A stretch of DNA of 5,171 nt from Candidatus Segetimicrobium genomatis (GCA_005883865.1 VBAO01000175.1:1-5171); one strand, 5' to 3'; shown: positions 1-4,708, numbered from the stretch's first letter. Program-made: numbers and translations. The notes: generated from the sequence alone by a model not told the origin.

Positions 1-266
1 CTCAGATCGGTGATTCGGCTCCGGCGGGGGAGGAACCGCCGGATGTCCAGCAGGTAGAGGAGCTCGTTGAGCCAGCCCACCAGCAGGGCTTCCCGATCTC
101 CGGCCGACACGGTGACCTGCATCTGGATCTCCTCCCGGAGTCCCGCGGGATCGACCATCAGATCCACCAGACCGCGGGCCGCGTTTGCGAAAAGCTCCTC
201 GAGGGTTCGACCGCGGGCGATGAGGCCGATGTCGGCCGTGTGTTCGAACGTCTCAAACGCCTGCAT
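1..266 (-). CDS. Archease, N-terminal part (3' end beyond window)
   Basis: The protein is an archease, the small cofactor that activates the RNA ligase RtcB by promoting its guanylylation and turnover in tRNA splicing or RNA repair. The minus strand reads MQAFETFEHTADIG and then GRTLEELFANAARGLVDLMVD, the typical archease opening. His9-Thr10-Ala11-Asp12 is the signature segment, and its Asp belongs to the metal/catalytic site of the family. The later stretch GWLNELLYLLDIRRFL matches the conserved archease core. About 88 of the usual ~140 residues are present; the rest lies left of position 1. I chose the ATG at 266-264 because a GGAAGGT ribosome site lies 5 bases upstream and archeases start just before the HTAD segment. 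An in-frame ATG at 326 would add 20 Arg/Ser-rich residues unlike the family. Archease genes are often next to rtcB, so rtcB may follow outside the window. Family assignment is by motif recognition and is strong. Confidence 0.9.
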   Translation of the reverse strand, partial: MQAFETFEHTADIGLIARGRTLEELFANAARGLVDLMVDPAGLREEIQMQVTVSAGDREALLVGWLNELLYLLDIRRFLPRRSRITDL

Positions 267-270
267 CCAG

Positions 271-277
271 ACCTTCC
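271..277 (-). promoter_or_regulatory. Ribosome binding site of archease
   Basis: On the minus strand this reads GGAAGGT, ending 5 bases before the ATG at 266. It decides between this start and the in-frame ATG 60 bases upstream, for which I see no comparable site. Confidence 0.55.
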
Positions 278-432
278 AGGGACTTCGGAGCGAGTCGTGC
301 GGTCGCTCGGAGCGCGCGCAGGACATCGACGTCCCCGGGTAATCGCAAGACCGGCGTCTGGCTCAGCCGCCTGTTACATAGGATCAGACCATGAGTGACC
401 CAAAAACGCGGCCGTGGGGGAGTCTTCTCCTC

Positions 433-603
433 CTAGGTCTTGCGCGTGTAGTCGAGCACGACCGCGACCGCCATCACCACCAAGCCCAGCAACCAGCTTC
501 TGAGACCGGGGATCACCGCGTGAAGCACGACTTCATTTTCGCGTCCATCGCTCTCCCCCTCCCAGATGAAGCGCGAGATGAAAGACCGAGATGAGGACCA
601 CAC
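433..603 (-). CDS. Candidate small single-span membrane protein (start uncertain)
   Basis: This minus-strand frame, opened by GTG at 603, encodes 56 residues and ends in TAG. I do not recognise the family. The C-terminal half is convincing: EVVLHAVIPGLRSWLLG followed by LVVMAVAVVLDYTRKT gives one hydrophobic helix (about residues 31-50) capped by a short basic tail, as in tail-anchored micro-membrane proteins. It lies upstream of and co-directional with the archease, with a 166-bp gap. The N-terminal 22 residues are less convincing. A strong purine-rich site (GGGAGGGGGAG) sits just before an ATG at 548-546, but that ATG is in another frame and stops after 11 codons. One extra A in the AAAA run at about 537-540 would join it to the membrane frame as a 38-residue protein starting MDAKNEVVLHAV. 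So this may be a real small gene with an indel, a pseudogene, or chance. Confidence 0.4.
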   Translation of the reverse strand: MWSSSRSFISRFIWEGESDGRENEVVLHAVIPGLRSWLLGLVVMAVAVVLDYTRKT

Positions 604-654
604 GGTGACCCTAAATGCCCTTATCCGCGGGTCCCCTTTTTCCTCCCGTGGCCG

Positions 655-663
655 TGATAGAAT
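655..663 (+). promoter_or_regulatory. Extended -10 promoter of the tRNA gene
   Basis: TGATAGAAT fits the extended -10 consensus TGnTATAAT with one mismatch in the hexamer. It would start transcription near 670, about 20 bases before the mature tRNA 5' end. The -35 region (about 635-640, CCTTTT) is poor, which is usual for extended -10 promoters. Inferred from motif match only. Confidence 0.5.
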
Positions 664-690
664 TGTGCAGGAGTGGACCCTTCGTGACGC

Positions 691-766
691 GGGCCCGTAG
701 CTCAGTGGATAGAGCAGGGGACTCCTAAGCCTCAGGTCGGGGGTTCGATTCCCTCCGGGCCCGCCA
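691..766 (+). tRNA. tRNA-Arg (anticodon CCU), CCA encoded
   Basis: The cloverleaf is complete. The acceptor stem GGGCCCG (691-697) pairs with CGGGCCC (756-762), with discriminator G763 and encoded CCA 764-766. The D arm contains GCTCAGTGGATAGAGC. The anticodon loop CTCCTAA (722-728) carries anticodon CCT at 724-726, which reads AGG arginine codons. The T arm is GGGGG-TTCGATT-CCCTC. The anticodon stem GGGGA/GCCTC has a G28-U42 wobble and an A31-G39 mismatch at the base pair closing the loop; the T stem has one G-U. The gene is a single transcript with its own promoter and converges on the lactonase remnant. I see no second copy of its 3' end in the window, so nothing marks it as an integration site here. 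Confidence 0.95.
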
Positions 767-805
767 GGTATTTCAAGCTCCGTCGTACGCGCGCGCTGCT
801 CGAGT

Positions 806-1718
806 CTACGGAATGTCGATGACCTCGACCCAATTGGGATTCTTGCCCATGGAAAACCGATGCTGCGCGGCGAGCGCCCCGGTTTCCGGATGGATCGCGT
901 AGATCGTCATGCTGTGCGAGGTCTGCCCGACCACGAGGAGGTACCGGCCGCTGGGGTCGACGTTGAAGCCGCGCGGCTGCGTTTCGGTCGGACAGTTGCC
1001 GATCGACGCCATGGCGCCTGTCCCGGCATCGAGTTTGAAGGCGGCGAGGCTATTGGACGCGCGCTCGGAGGCATAGAGGAACCGGCCGTCGGGCACGCGC
1101 TCGCGGTACCAACCTGCGTCAGCGTTCCCCTCGCCGCATCGAACCCATAGGCGTTGACCGTGGCGTCGAGCTCGTTCGTAGTATAGGCGACTCGACCGTG
1201 TGGATGGAACACGATGTGGCGTGGGCCCGCCCCTTTCTTCGCTTCAACGAACGGCGGCGCGTTTGGCGTGGCTCGTCCGGTCACCTGATCGAATTTGAAT
1301 TGGAGGACGGCGTCGCCGCCGAGGCTCGGGGCGAACAGGTAGCGGTTCGACGGATCGGTGATGATCGAGTGCGGGTGCGGAGATGTCGGGATGACCTGGA
1401 TCGGCTCGGCCTGCACCAGTCCCTGCCGGCTGATCGGGTTGATCGAGATCTTGTCGCCCATGTAGGACGCGCCCAGCAGAAACCGCCCGGTCTTGTCGGT
1501 CGAGAGATAGGCCATGTTGTCCGGCAGCGGGACGGTCGAGAGGCGGAAAAGGGGGTCGAGCGGAGGGAGGCGTAGAGGAACCGGCGGTTCGGGCTAATCG
1601 CGAGCGGCATGACCGTGCCCGGCACCGGCACTTTTTGGACACGGGCCACCACGCCGGTCCGGTGGTCGAGAGACATGACGTAGATCTCTTTACTGTCCGC
1701 ATTCGAGACATAGATCAT
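806..1718 (-). pseudogene. Lactonase-family seven-bladed beta-propeller protein, broken into three frames
   Basis: The three pieces together look like the lactonase family (6-phosphogluconolactonase / YbhE type, PF10282). Piece 1 (1718 to ~1548) starts MIYVSNADSKEIYVMSLDHR and runs to NRRFLYASLRSTPF. Piece 2 (~1545 to ~1105) carries LPDNMAYLSTDKTGRFLLGA, PHPHSIITDPSNRYLF and GPRHIVFHPHGRVAYTTNEL. Piece 3 (~1100 to 806) carries VPDGRFLYASERASNSLAAF and PRGFNVDPSGRYLLVVGQTS, ending IDIP-TAG. These DPSGRYL-like blade repeats define the fold. At each junction roughly 12-17 residues expected in the family seem missing as well as the frame: after RSTPF the outer strands of a blade, and after TLTQVGT the loop before PDGRFLY. 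The total of about 303 codons is short of the usual ~340-360, which fits two small deletions. The start has an excellent ribosome site. No tRNA or housekeeping role is implied by context. Alternatively, both breaks could be assembly errors. Confidence 0.8.
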
Positions 1719-1723
1719 CGTCG

Positions 1724-1730
1724 CCTCCTC
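1724..1730 (-). promoter_or_regulatory. Ribosome binding site of the lactonase gene
   Basis: On the minus strand this reads GAGGAGG, 5 bases before the ATG at 1718. Such a near-perfect site fixes the start of the broken lactonase gene and shows that translation initiation was recently functional. Confidence 0.7.
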
Positions 1731-1743
1731 ATCGCGTATTTCA

Positions 1744-1772
1744 TTGCCTCGGCGGCCCATAGGTGCTATACT
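1744..1772 (+). promoter_or_regulatory. Sigma70-type promoter of the winged-helix/LAGLIDADG operon
   Basis: TTGCCT (1744-1749) and TATACT (1767-1772) are spaced by exactly 17 bases, and TGC directly before the -10 makes it an extended -10. The start of transcription would fall near 1779, giving a leader of about 95 bases before the ATG at 1874. It lies in the 155-bp gap between divergent genes, and its -35 overlaps the leader of the lactonase gene. Confidence 0.65.
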
Positions 1773-1783
1773 ACTAGTGTAGC
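1765..1783. promoter_or_regulatory. Palindromic operator candidate over the -10 and start site
   Basis: GCTATACTACTAGTGTAGC is an imperfect palindrome: arms GCTATAC and GTGTAGC match at six of seven positions around a TACTA centre. It covers the -10 hexamer and the predicted start point, the classic place for a repressor site. The obvious candidate ligands are the DNA-binding proteins of the operon it precedes, implying autoregulation. That link is inference. Confidence 0.45.
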
Positions 1784-1860
1784 CTTCCTCTCGAAGACGG
1801 TCCTCTCCACGGCGACTGGCCGGCTCCCCGAAGGTACAAAACCGGAAACGTTCTCGAGCG

Positions 1861-1865
1861 AGGAG
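1861..1865 (+). promoter_or_regulatory. Ribosome binding site of the winged-helix gene
   Basis: AGGAG lies 8 bases before ATG 1874. It favours this start over the upstream in-frame GTG at 1865, which the site itself overlaps. Confidence 0.65.
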
Positions 1866-1873
1866 TGGTCGCT

Positions 1874-2104
1874 ATGGCCTTCGACAACGATCGCAACCGA
1901 GTGTTGCTGTCGCTACGGGAGCGGCCGGATGGAGCGGACAACCCGAGCTTGATCGAGGCCCTTGGTCTGTCCGAGGCCATGGTCAAGCGTCACCTCGTAT
2001 ACTGCGTCGATTACGGACTCGCGACCTGGACTCGGAATAGGACGTCGACGCTGGCAGTGATCACCACCCGGGGCCGCGACTACTTGGCTCGTCAAGGACT
2101 TTAG
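1874..2104 (+). CDS. Small winged-helix DNA-binding protein
   Basis: This 76-residue protein is built almost entirely of one winged helix-turn-helix. Residues 23-50 (NPSLIEALGLSEAMVKRHLV and on to YGLA) form the two HTH helices. Residues 51-65 (TWTRNRTSTLAVITT) are the beta wing. TRGRDYLARQGL is the closing helix, as in MarR/ArsR-like wHTH proteins where 'T..G..YL' follows the wing. I chose ATG 1874 because AGGAG at 1861-1865 lies 8 bases upstream; a GTG at 1865 would overlap that site. The stop is 6 bases before the next gene, so the two are one translation unit. It is probably a transcription regulator acting with, or as the DNA-binding partner of, the LAGLIDADG-fold protein downstream. No ligand or metal site is evident, and no specific family is recognised. 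Confidence 0.8.
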   Translation: MAFDNDRNRVLLSLRERPDGADNPSLIEALGLSEAMVKRHLVYCVDYGLATWTRNRTSTLAVITTRGRDYLARQGL

Positions 2105-2110
2105 GTCGCC

Positions 2111-2890
2111 ATGCGCCTACGACCTCCGACCGAGCAGGCCCTTGAATGGCGGGAGCGAACCGCAAGATTTCGGTCTGCGGCCAGAAAGGGCAAGAGCCCA
2201 CGAGAAATCGCGGAATTACACGACCTCCCGATTGCCGCCGTCGAGCGGGTTCTCGCGCCGATAGACCATCCCCGTATTTCTGATCCCGTGAATTTGCTGC
2301 GAGGGCGACGCAACGTCCCCGGGACGGCCCCCGCGGACGTCCAGCTGTACTGGTTGGGGTTCCTCATGGTAGCGGGCCACATCTGGGGACAAGGGAGCTC
2401 CCTCGCGCTCGTGGTGACGCTTGGTGAGGAGTCCCGAAAATACATCGCGACCTTCATGGCCGACATCACGACCGACCGTATCTATTGCGAGTTCTGTTAT
2501 AGCAGCACCGTGGGGTGGCAAGTCTATCTCCGCGATCAGGGCCTGTGCAAAGCCTTGTTCCCGTGGGGCGTCCCCTCTGATCTTCACGGAGATGATTCGG
2601 CGCTGCTCGACGATCTCCCAAAGGAGTTCGCCATCCCGTTCATTTGCGGATACGTCGACGGGAACAGGTCCTTTCCCCGGTCCTCGGACAAGCTGCCAAA
2701 TGGCAGATTCACGGTCCACGGAACGGCAGCGGTCCTTGCCAGAATCAACTCAATGGTCAAAAGACATTGGGGGGTCTCCGGCCGTATCGTGACATCGCGA
2801 CGGGAACGATCAGAACTGAAGTTTTCGAACCCGGCGGGTCGCGCCATCCACAGTCAACTGGACACGTTCACCTCCCGATCTCGCGCCTAA
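2111..2890 (+). CDS. HTH-LAGLIDADG fold protein with degenerate active site, probable DNA-binding regulator
   Basis: The 259-residue protein starts with a basic segment and a helix-turn-helix (about residues 26-50, KGKSPREIAELHDLPIAAVE). A monomeric two-repeat LAGLIDADG fold follows. The first motif is YWLGFLMVAGHI (80-91), where homing enzymes have LGxLxADGH. The second is FICGYVDGNRSF (177-188), matching FIRGYFDGDGS. The C-terminal part (RFTVHGTAAVLARINSMVKR, then ELKFSNPAGRAI) resembles the closing sheet and helices of the second half. In active enzymes the last acidic residue of each motif holds the metal. Asp183 is kept, but the first site is Ala88, so double-strand cleavage is unlikely. 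This recalls WhiA, a domesticated LAGLIDADG transcription factor with an HTH, although there the HTH is C-terminal. It starts 6 bases after the winged-helix gene, with only a weak AGGT ahead, so translational coupling is likely. It is not inside a host gene or intron that I can see. A decayed free-standing homing endonuclease is the alternative. Confidence 0.75.
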   Translation: MRLRPPTEQALEWRERTARFRSAARKGKSPREIAELHDLPIAAVERVLAPIDHPRISDPVNLLRGRRNVPGTAPADVQLYWLGFLMVAGHIWGQGSSLALVVTLGEESRKYIATFMADITTDRIYCEFCYSSTVGWQVYLRDQGLCKALFPWGVPSDLHGDDSALLDDLPKEFAIPFICGYVDGNRSFPRSSDKLPNGRFTVHGTAAVLARINSMVKRHWGVSGRIVTSRRERSELKFSNPAGRAIHSQLDTFTSRSRA

Positions 2891-2960
2891 AGCAAAACGA
2901 CTGAGCTTCCTCCGATCCCGGTAGGTTGCATCAAGCCTTCCGGCGTTTAGGGTCAGTTAT

Positions 2961-2975
2961 CGGGGAGTTTTCCCG
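2961..2975. repeat. Short hairpin downstream of the LAGLIDADG gene
   Basis: CGGGGAGTTTTCCCG can fold into a 6-bp stem (one G-U) with a 3-base loop, 70 bases after the stop codon. No T-tract follows, so it is a poor intrinsic terminator. It is the only stem I see in the 180-bp gap, which also shows no convincing promoter. Confidence 0.25.
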
Positions 2976-3055
2976 CCCGTAATTGTCGCGGTTCCAGTCT
3001 AGTCCGTTTTCACCTCGGGCATTAACCAAAGTGGTCTCAATCGAGGCGCACTCTC

Positions 3056-3061
3056 GAGGTG
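3056..3061 (+). promoter_or_regulatory. Ribosome binding site of the NlpC/P60 gene
   Basis: GAGGTG lies 9 bases before ATG 3071. It supports that ATG over the in-frame GTG at 3059, which overlaps the site and would add four residues (MGRS) ahead of the signal peptide. Confidence 0.5.
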
Positions 3062-3070
3062 GGCCGGAGC

Positions 3071-3988
3071 ATGCGCGTCACAGCGTGGGCGGGTGTCGCA
3101 TGGGCGGTCGTCCTGGCCGCCGCGATCCCGGCCGCAGCCACCCAACAGTACACGGTCGCCGCAAACGATACCCTCTACAGCATTGCCCTGCGGTTCGGCG
3201 TGTCCGTCGATTACCTCGCCCAGGTCAATGCGATTCGCGATCCGGGGCGGATTCGGGTTGGAGCCGTCCTGGTGATTCCCAATCCGAGATCGGGCGCGCG
3301 ACAACCGCGCGTCGCCGCCGCTTCCTCGGGGCGGCCCAACTCCGCCGCATCGTCCTTCACGTCCCTCTATGTCGTCCGTCCCGGGGACACGCTCTTCCGT
3401 CTCGCACGAACGCATGGCGTCAGCGTCGATGCCCTTCAGAGGGCCAACGGTTTGACCTCTCCGGATCACGTCCGGGTGGGCCAGGTCCTGCGGATTCCCG
3501 CTTCTCCACGAGACTCCCAAGAGGCGAGCGCTCCCAGATCCCTACCGGTTCGCCCCTCCGCGCCGCCGGCGCCCGCGGGGGAGCATCGGAGGCCGGGGCC
3601 CGGCACCCCATCCAAAGCACGGGACCTGCTCATCCAGCGGATCACGGGCCAGGCGCAAGATTTCGTGGGGACGCCGTATGCGTGGGGCGGCACGACCCGG
3701 AGCGGCGTCGACTGCTCCGGGCTCGTCTACGCGCTCTACTCGCCCTACGTCCCGGACCTCCCGCGTGAATCATACGGGCAGTTTACCGTGGGGCAGAGCG
3801 TTCCGCGAGCGGCCCTCCAGCCGGGAGATCTGGTATTTTTCTCCACATACGCAAGCGGGGCGTCGCATGTGGGGATCTACCTCGGTGACGGACGCTTCGT
3901 CACCGCCGGGGTGCGGAGCGTGCTTATCGATCACCTCGAGGACCCCTACTGGGCCCCGAGGTACCTCGGGGCCCGTCGTCTGATCTGA
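3071..3988 (+). CDS. Secreted double-LysM NlpC/P60 peptidoglycan endopeptidase
   Basis: The 305-residue protein is a cell-wall hydrolase that should cut the peptide stems of peptidoglycan outside the membrane. Residues 1-23 are a signal peptide (MRVTAWAGVAWAVVLAAAIP, likely cleaved after AAA). Two LysM glycan-binding domains follow: about 26-70 (YTVAANDTLYSIALRFGVSV...VLVIP) and 99-143 (LYVVRPGDTLFRLARTHGVS...VLRIP). A Pro/Arg-rich linker spans 144-183. The NlpC/P60 domain (about 186-305) has nucleophile Cys215 in GVDCSGLVY and His266 in SHVGIYLGDG, with the usual YAWGG and QPGDLVFF segments. The third catalytic position, usually His 12 residues after the first His (FVHA), is Thr278 here (FVTA). 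Such proteins typically act in cell separation or wall remodelling. It stands alone, with gaps of 180 and about 300 bp either side and no signs of truncation. Confidence 0.93.
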   Translation: MRVTAWAGVAWAVVLAAAIPAAATQQYTVAANDTLYSIALRFGVSVDYLAQVNAIRDPGRIRVGAVLVIPNPRSGARQPRVAAASSGRPNSAASSFTSLYVVRPGDTLFRLARTHGVSVDALQRANGLTSPDHVRVGQVLRIPASPRDSQEASAPRSLPVRPSAPPAPAGEHRRPGPGTPSKARDLLIQRITGQAQDFVGTPYAWGGTTRSGVDCSGLVYALYSPYVPDLPRESYGQFTVGQSVPRAALQPGDLVFFSTYASGASHVGIYLGDGRFVTAGVRSVLIDHLEDPYWAPRYLGARRLI

Positions 3989-4011
3989 CCCAAGACAAAA
4001 GCGCCGGGCCT

Positions 4012-4034
4012 GCCCTGCGACCCCGGCCGGTCTC
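4012..4034. repeat. Inverted repeat after the NlpC/P60 gene
   Basis: GCCGGG near 4004-4009 and CCCGGC near 4022-4027 can pair across a GC-rich loop, about 15 bases past the stop. No T-tract follows, so any terminator role would be Rho-linked or absent. Coordinates are approximate because several GC-rich pairings compete. Confidence 0.2.
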
Positions 4035-4089
4035 GTTGATCGATAGGGTTGCGACTGGTGACCCCGTAAAGAACTCCCGCAACTAGAAA

Positions 4090-4105
4090 TTCCCGCGACC
4101 GGGAA
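4090..4105. repeat. Hairpin TTCCCG-CGAC-CGGGAA
   Basis: A perfect 6-bp inverted repeat with a 4-base loop lies 100 bases beyond the NlpC/P60 stop. The octamer GAACTCCC occurs just before it (4071-4078) and again overlapping its right arm (4103-4110). There is no T-tract, so it may be a protein site or a weak transcript end rather than a standard terminator. Confidence 0.3.
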
Positions 4106-4175
4106 CTCCCCCATCCCTTCCCGCTTCACACCGTCCACCTGACCAGATAGTCAGACCCCCTCTGTGAGCGGCCCT

Positions 4176-4193
4176 CATTGTCCCAGGACAATG
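4176..4193. promoter_or_regulatory. Perfect 18-bp palindrome abutting a -35-like element (operator candidate)
   Basis: CATTGTCC and GGACAATG are exact reverse complements separated by CA. The right arm ends at 4193, and TTGACC (4194-4199), a good -35 hexamer, begins at the next base. A perfect 8+8 palindrome is unlikely by chance at this exact place and is the expected form of a dimeric repressor or activator site. No T-tract follows, so an intrinsic terminator is disfavoured. Confidence 0.5.
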
Positions 4194-4226
4194 TTGACCC
4201 GATGAAGGTCTCCACCCTGTTAATTT
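4194..4226 (+). promoter_or_regulatory. Promoter candidate for the small secreted peptide gene
   Basis: TTGACC at 4194-4199 matches five of six -35 positions. The -10 is less sure: CTGTTA lies at 17-base spacing (4217-4222) and the more AT-rich TAATTT (4221-4226) at 21. The only gene in reach is the small ORF at 4287, about 60 bases downstream. Confidence 0.35.
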
Positions 4227-4236
4227 AGTAATAGCA

Positions 4237-4257
4237 TACTGCGGCCGTTCGGCAGTA
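4237..4257. promoter_or_regulatory. Second inverted repeat (TACTGC...GCAGTA) in the peptide gene leader
   Basis: Six-base arms TACTGC and GCAGTA flank a 9-base GC-rich centre, just downstream of the proposed -10 and 30 bases before the small ORF. It could be a second operator or a small RNA hairpin in the leader. Only the symmetry is directly seen. Confidence 0.35.
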
Positions 4258-4286
4258 CTTAACTAACTTTTCCTGGGGGTGGAGTG

Positions 4287-4442
4287 ATGAGAAGGCTCCT
4301 CGCAGCCGTGATGTTGATTTCCATCGCGGCGATTGCCGGTTTGTCGGTGCTTCCAGGCTCGTTGAACCGGCTTCATCCCGTGGGCCACGGGGGAGGTGGA
4401 ATCCTTGTGCCCGCAGGAGATGACCACGGCGGCAGCGGCTAA
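4287..4442 (+). CDS. Small exported Gly/His-rich peptide (51 aa), unknown family
   Basis: The ORF encodes 51 residues. MRRLLAAVMLISIAAIAG is a typical export signal: two Arg, then a hydrophobic core to about residue 22. The remaining ~28 residues are polar and low-complexity: NRLHPVGHGGGGILVPAGDD followed by HGGSG. I recognise no family. GGGGGTGGAG at 4275-4284 gives a purine-rich ribosome site, part of it rather close to the ATG. About two thirds of codons end in G or C, in keeping with a real gene but not proof. Its control region holds two inverted repeats, and the next gene, 266 bp on, is an XRE-TPR regulator. This recalls pheromone precursors next to RNPP receptors, where a C-terminal piece of an exported pro-peptide is the signal. 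A secreted metal-binding (His/Asp) peptide or a chance ORF are alternatives. Confidence 0.45.
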   Translation: MRRLLAAVMLISIAAIAGLSVLPGSLNRLHPVGHGGGGILVPAGDDHGGSG

Positions 4443-4503
4443 GGAAGAGTCCGCAAGCACTGCCGCGGTCGCATAGACCTTCAGCCAGATAACGACTAGG
4501 AAA

Positions 4504-4517
4504 CGGCGCCAACGCCG
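4504..4517. terminator. Weak hairpin after the small peptide gene
   Basis: CGGCG (4504-4508) and CGCCG (4513-4517) enclose a CCAA loop about 60 bases after the stop. Only a TTT occurs, some 13 bases later, so this is at best a poor terminator. Confidence 0.2.
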
Positions 4518-4573
4518 AACGGCCGCACTGTTTCAGCCTGGTCACGCCGATCGCGCTTATCCTTCTCCTTCGA

Positions 4574-4594
4574 TCGATCTAGCCGGTCGATCTA
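4574..4594. repeat. Tandem octamer TCGATCTA, 13 bp apart
   Basis: TCGATCTA occurs at 4574-4581 and again at 4587-4594. The start-to-start distance of 13 bp is a little over one helical turn, which suits two protein subunits. It lies about 115 bp ahead of the XRE-TPR gene and could be a binding site for it. Confidence 0.3.
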
Positions 4595-4645
4595 CAGGAC
4601 GTCACTCGAACGGATGGAGGAAGTGAACCCGGGGAGCCCGAACTA

Positions 4646-4686
4646 TGAGTTAACAAAGAGATTAATGTGTATTAGTGCAATAAAAC
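4646..4686 (+). promoter_or_regulatory. AT-rich upstream region of the XRE-TPR gene, likely promoter
   Basis: This stretch is strikingly AT-rich against its surroundings. It contains TTAACA (4650-4655), ATTAATG, TATTAG and TGCAATAAA (an extended -10-like TGn plus AATAAA). No pair of hexamers has ideal spacing, so I place a promoter here only by composition and position. Confidence 0.35.
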
Positions 4687-4708
4687 CACGTCCACCGCGG
4701 GGGGTCTA

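Noticed and set aside
67..342. Plus-strand ORF of 91 codons
   Set aside because: It is antisense to the clear archease frame, is Arg/Ser-rich as expected for a shadow frame, and resembles no family.
391..594. Plus-strand ORF of 67 codons starting MSDPKTRPWG
   Set aside because: His/Asp/Arg-rich composition fits an antisense shadow of the minus-strand membrane frame, and no ribosome site precedes it.
566..700. Plus-strand ORF starting MKREMKDRDEDHTV
   Set aside because: It runs through the tRNA promoter into the tRNA 5' end and its charged composition resembles no family.
691..766. tRNA-Arg as an integration (att) site
   Set aside because: I found no repeat of the tRNA 3' end, no integrase and no other mobile-element gene in the window.
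907..1515. Treating the middle lactonase frame as a complete gene from the internal ATG
   Set aside because: It starts in mid-propeller, lacks a ribosome site, and its last ~45 residues are out-of-frame read-through past the second break.
2111..2890. Intein or group I intron carrying the LAGLIDADG gene
   Set aside because: Flanking sequence shows no interrupted host gene or splice-junction residues; the gene is free-standing and coupled to a wHTH gene.
4225..4545. Minus-strand ORF of 106 codons opposite the small peptide gene
   Set aside because: No start signal, and its Arg/Ser/His-rich composition is typical of an antisense frame.
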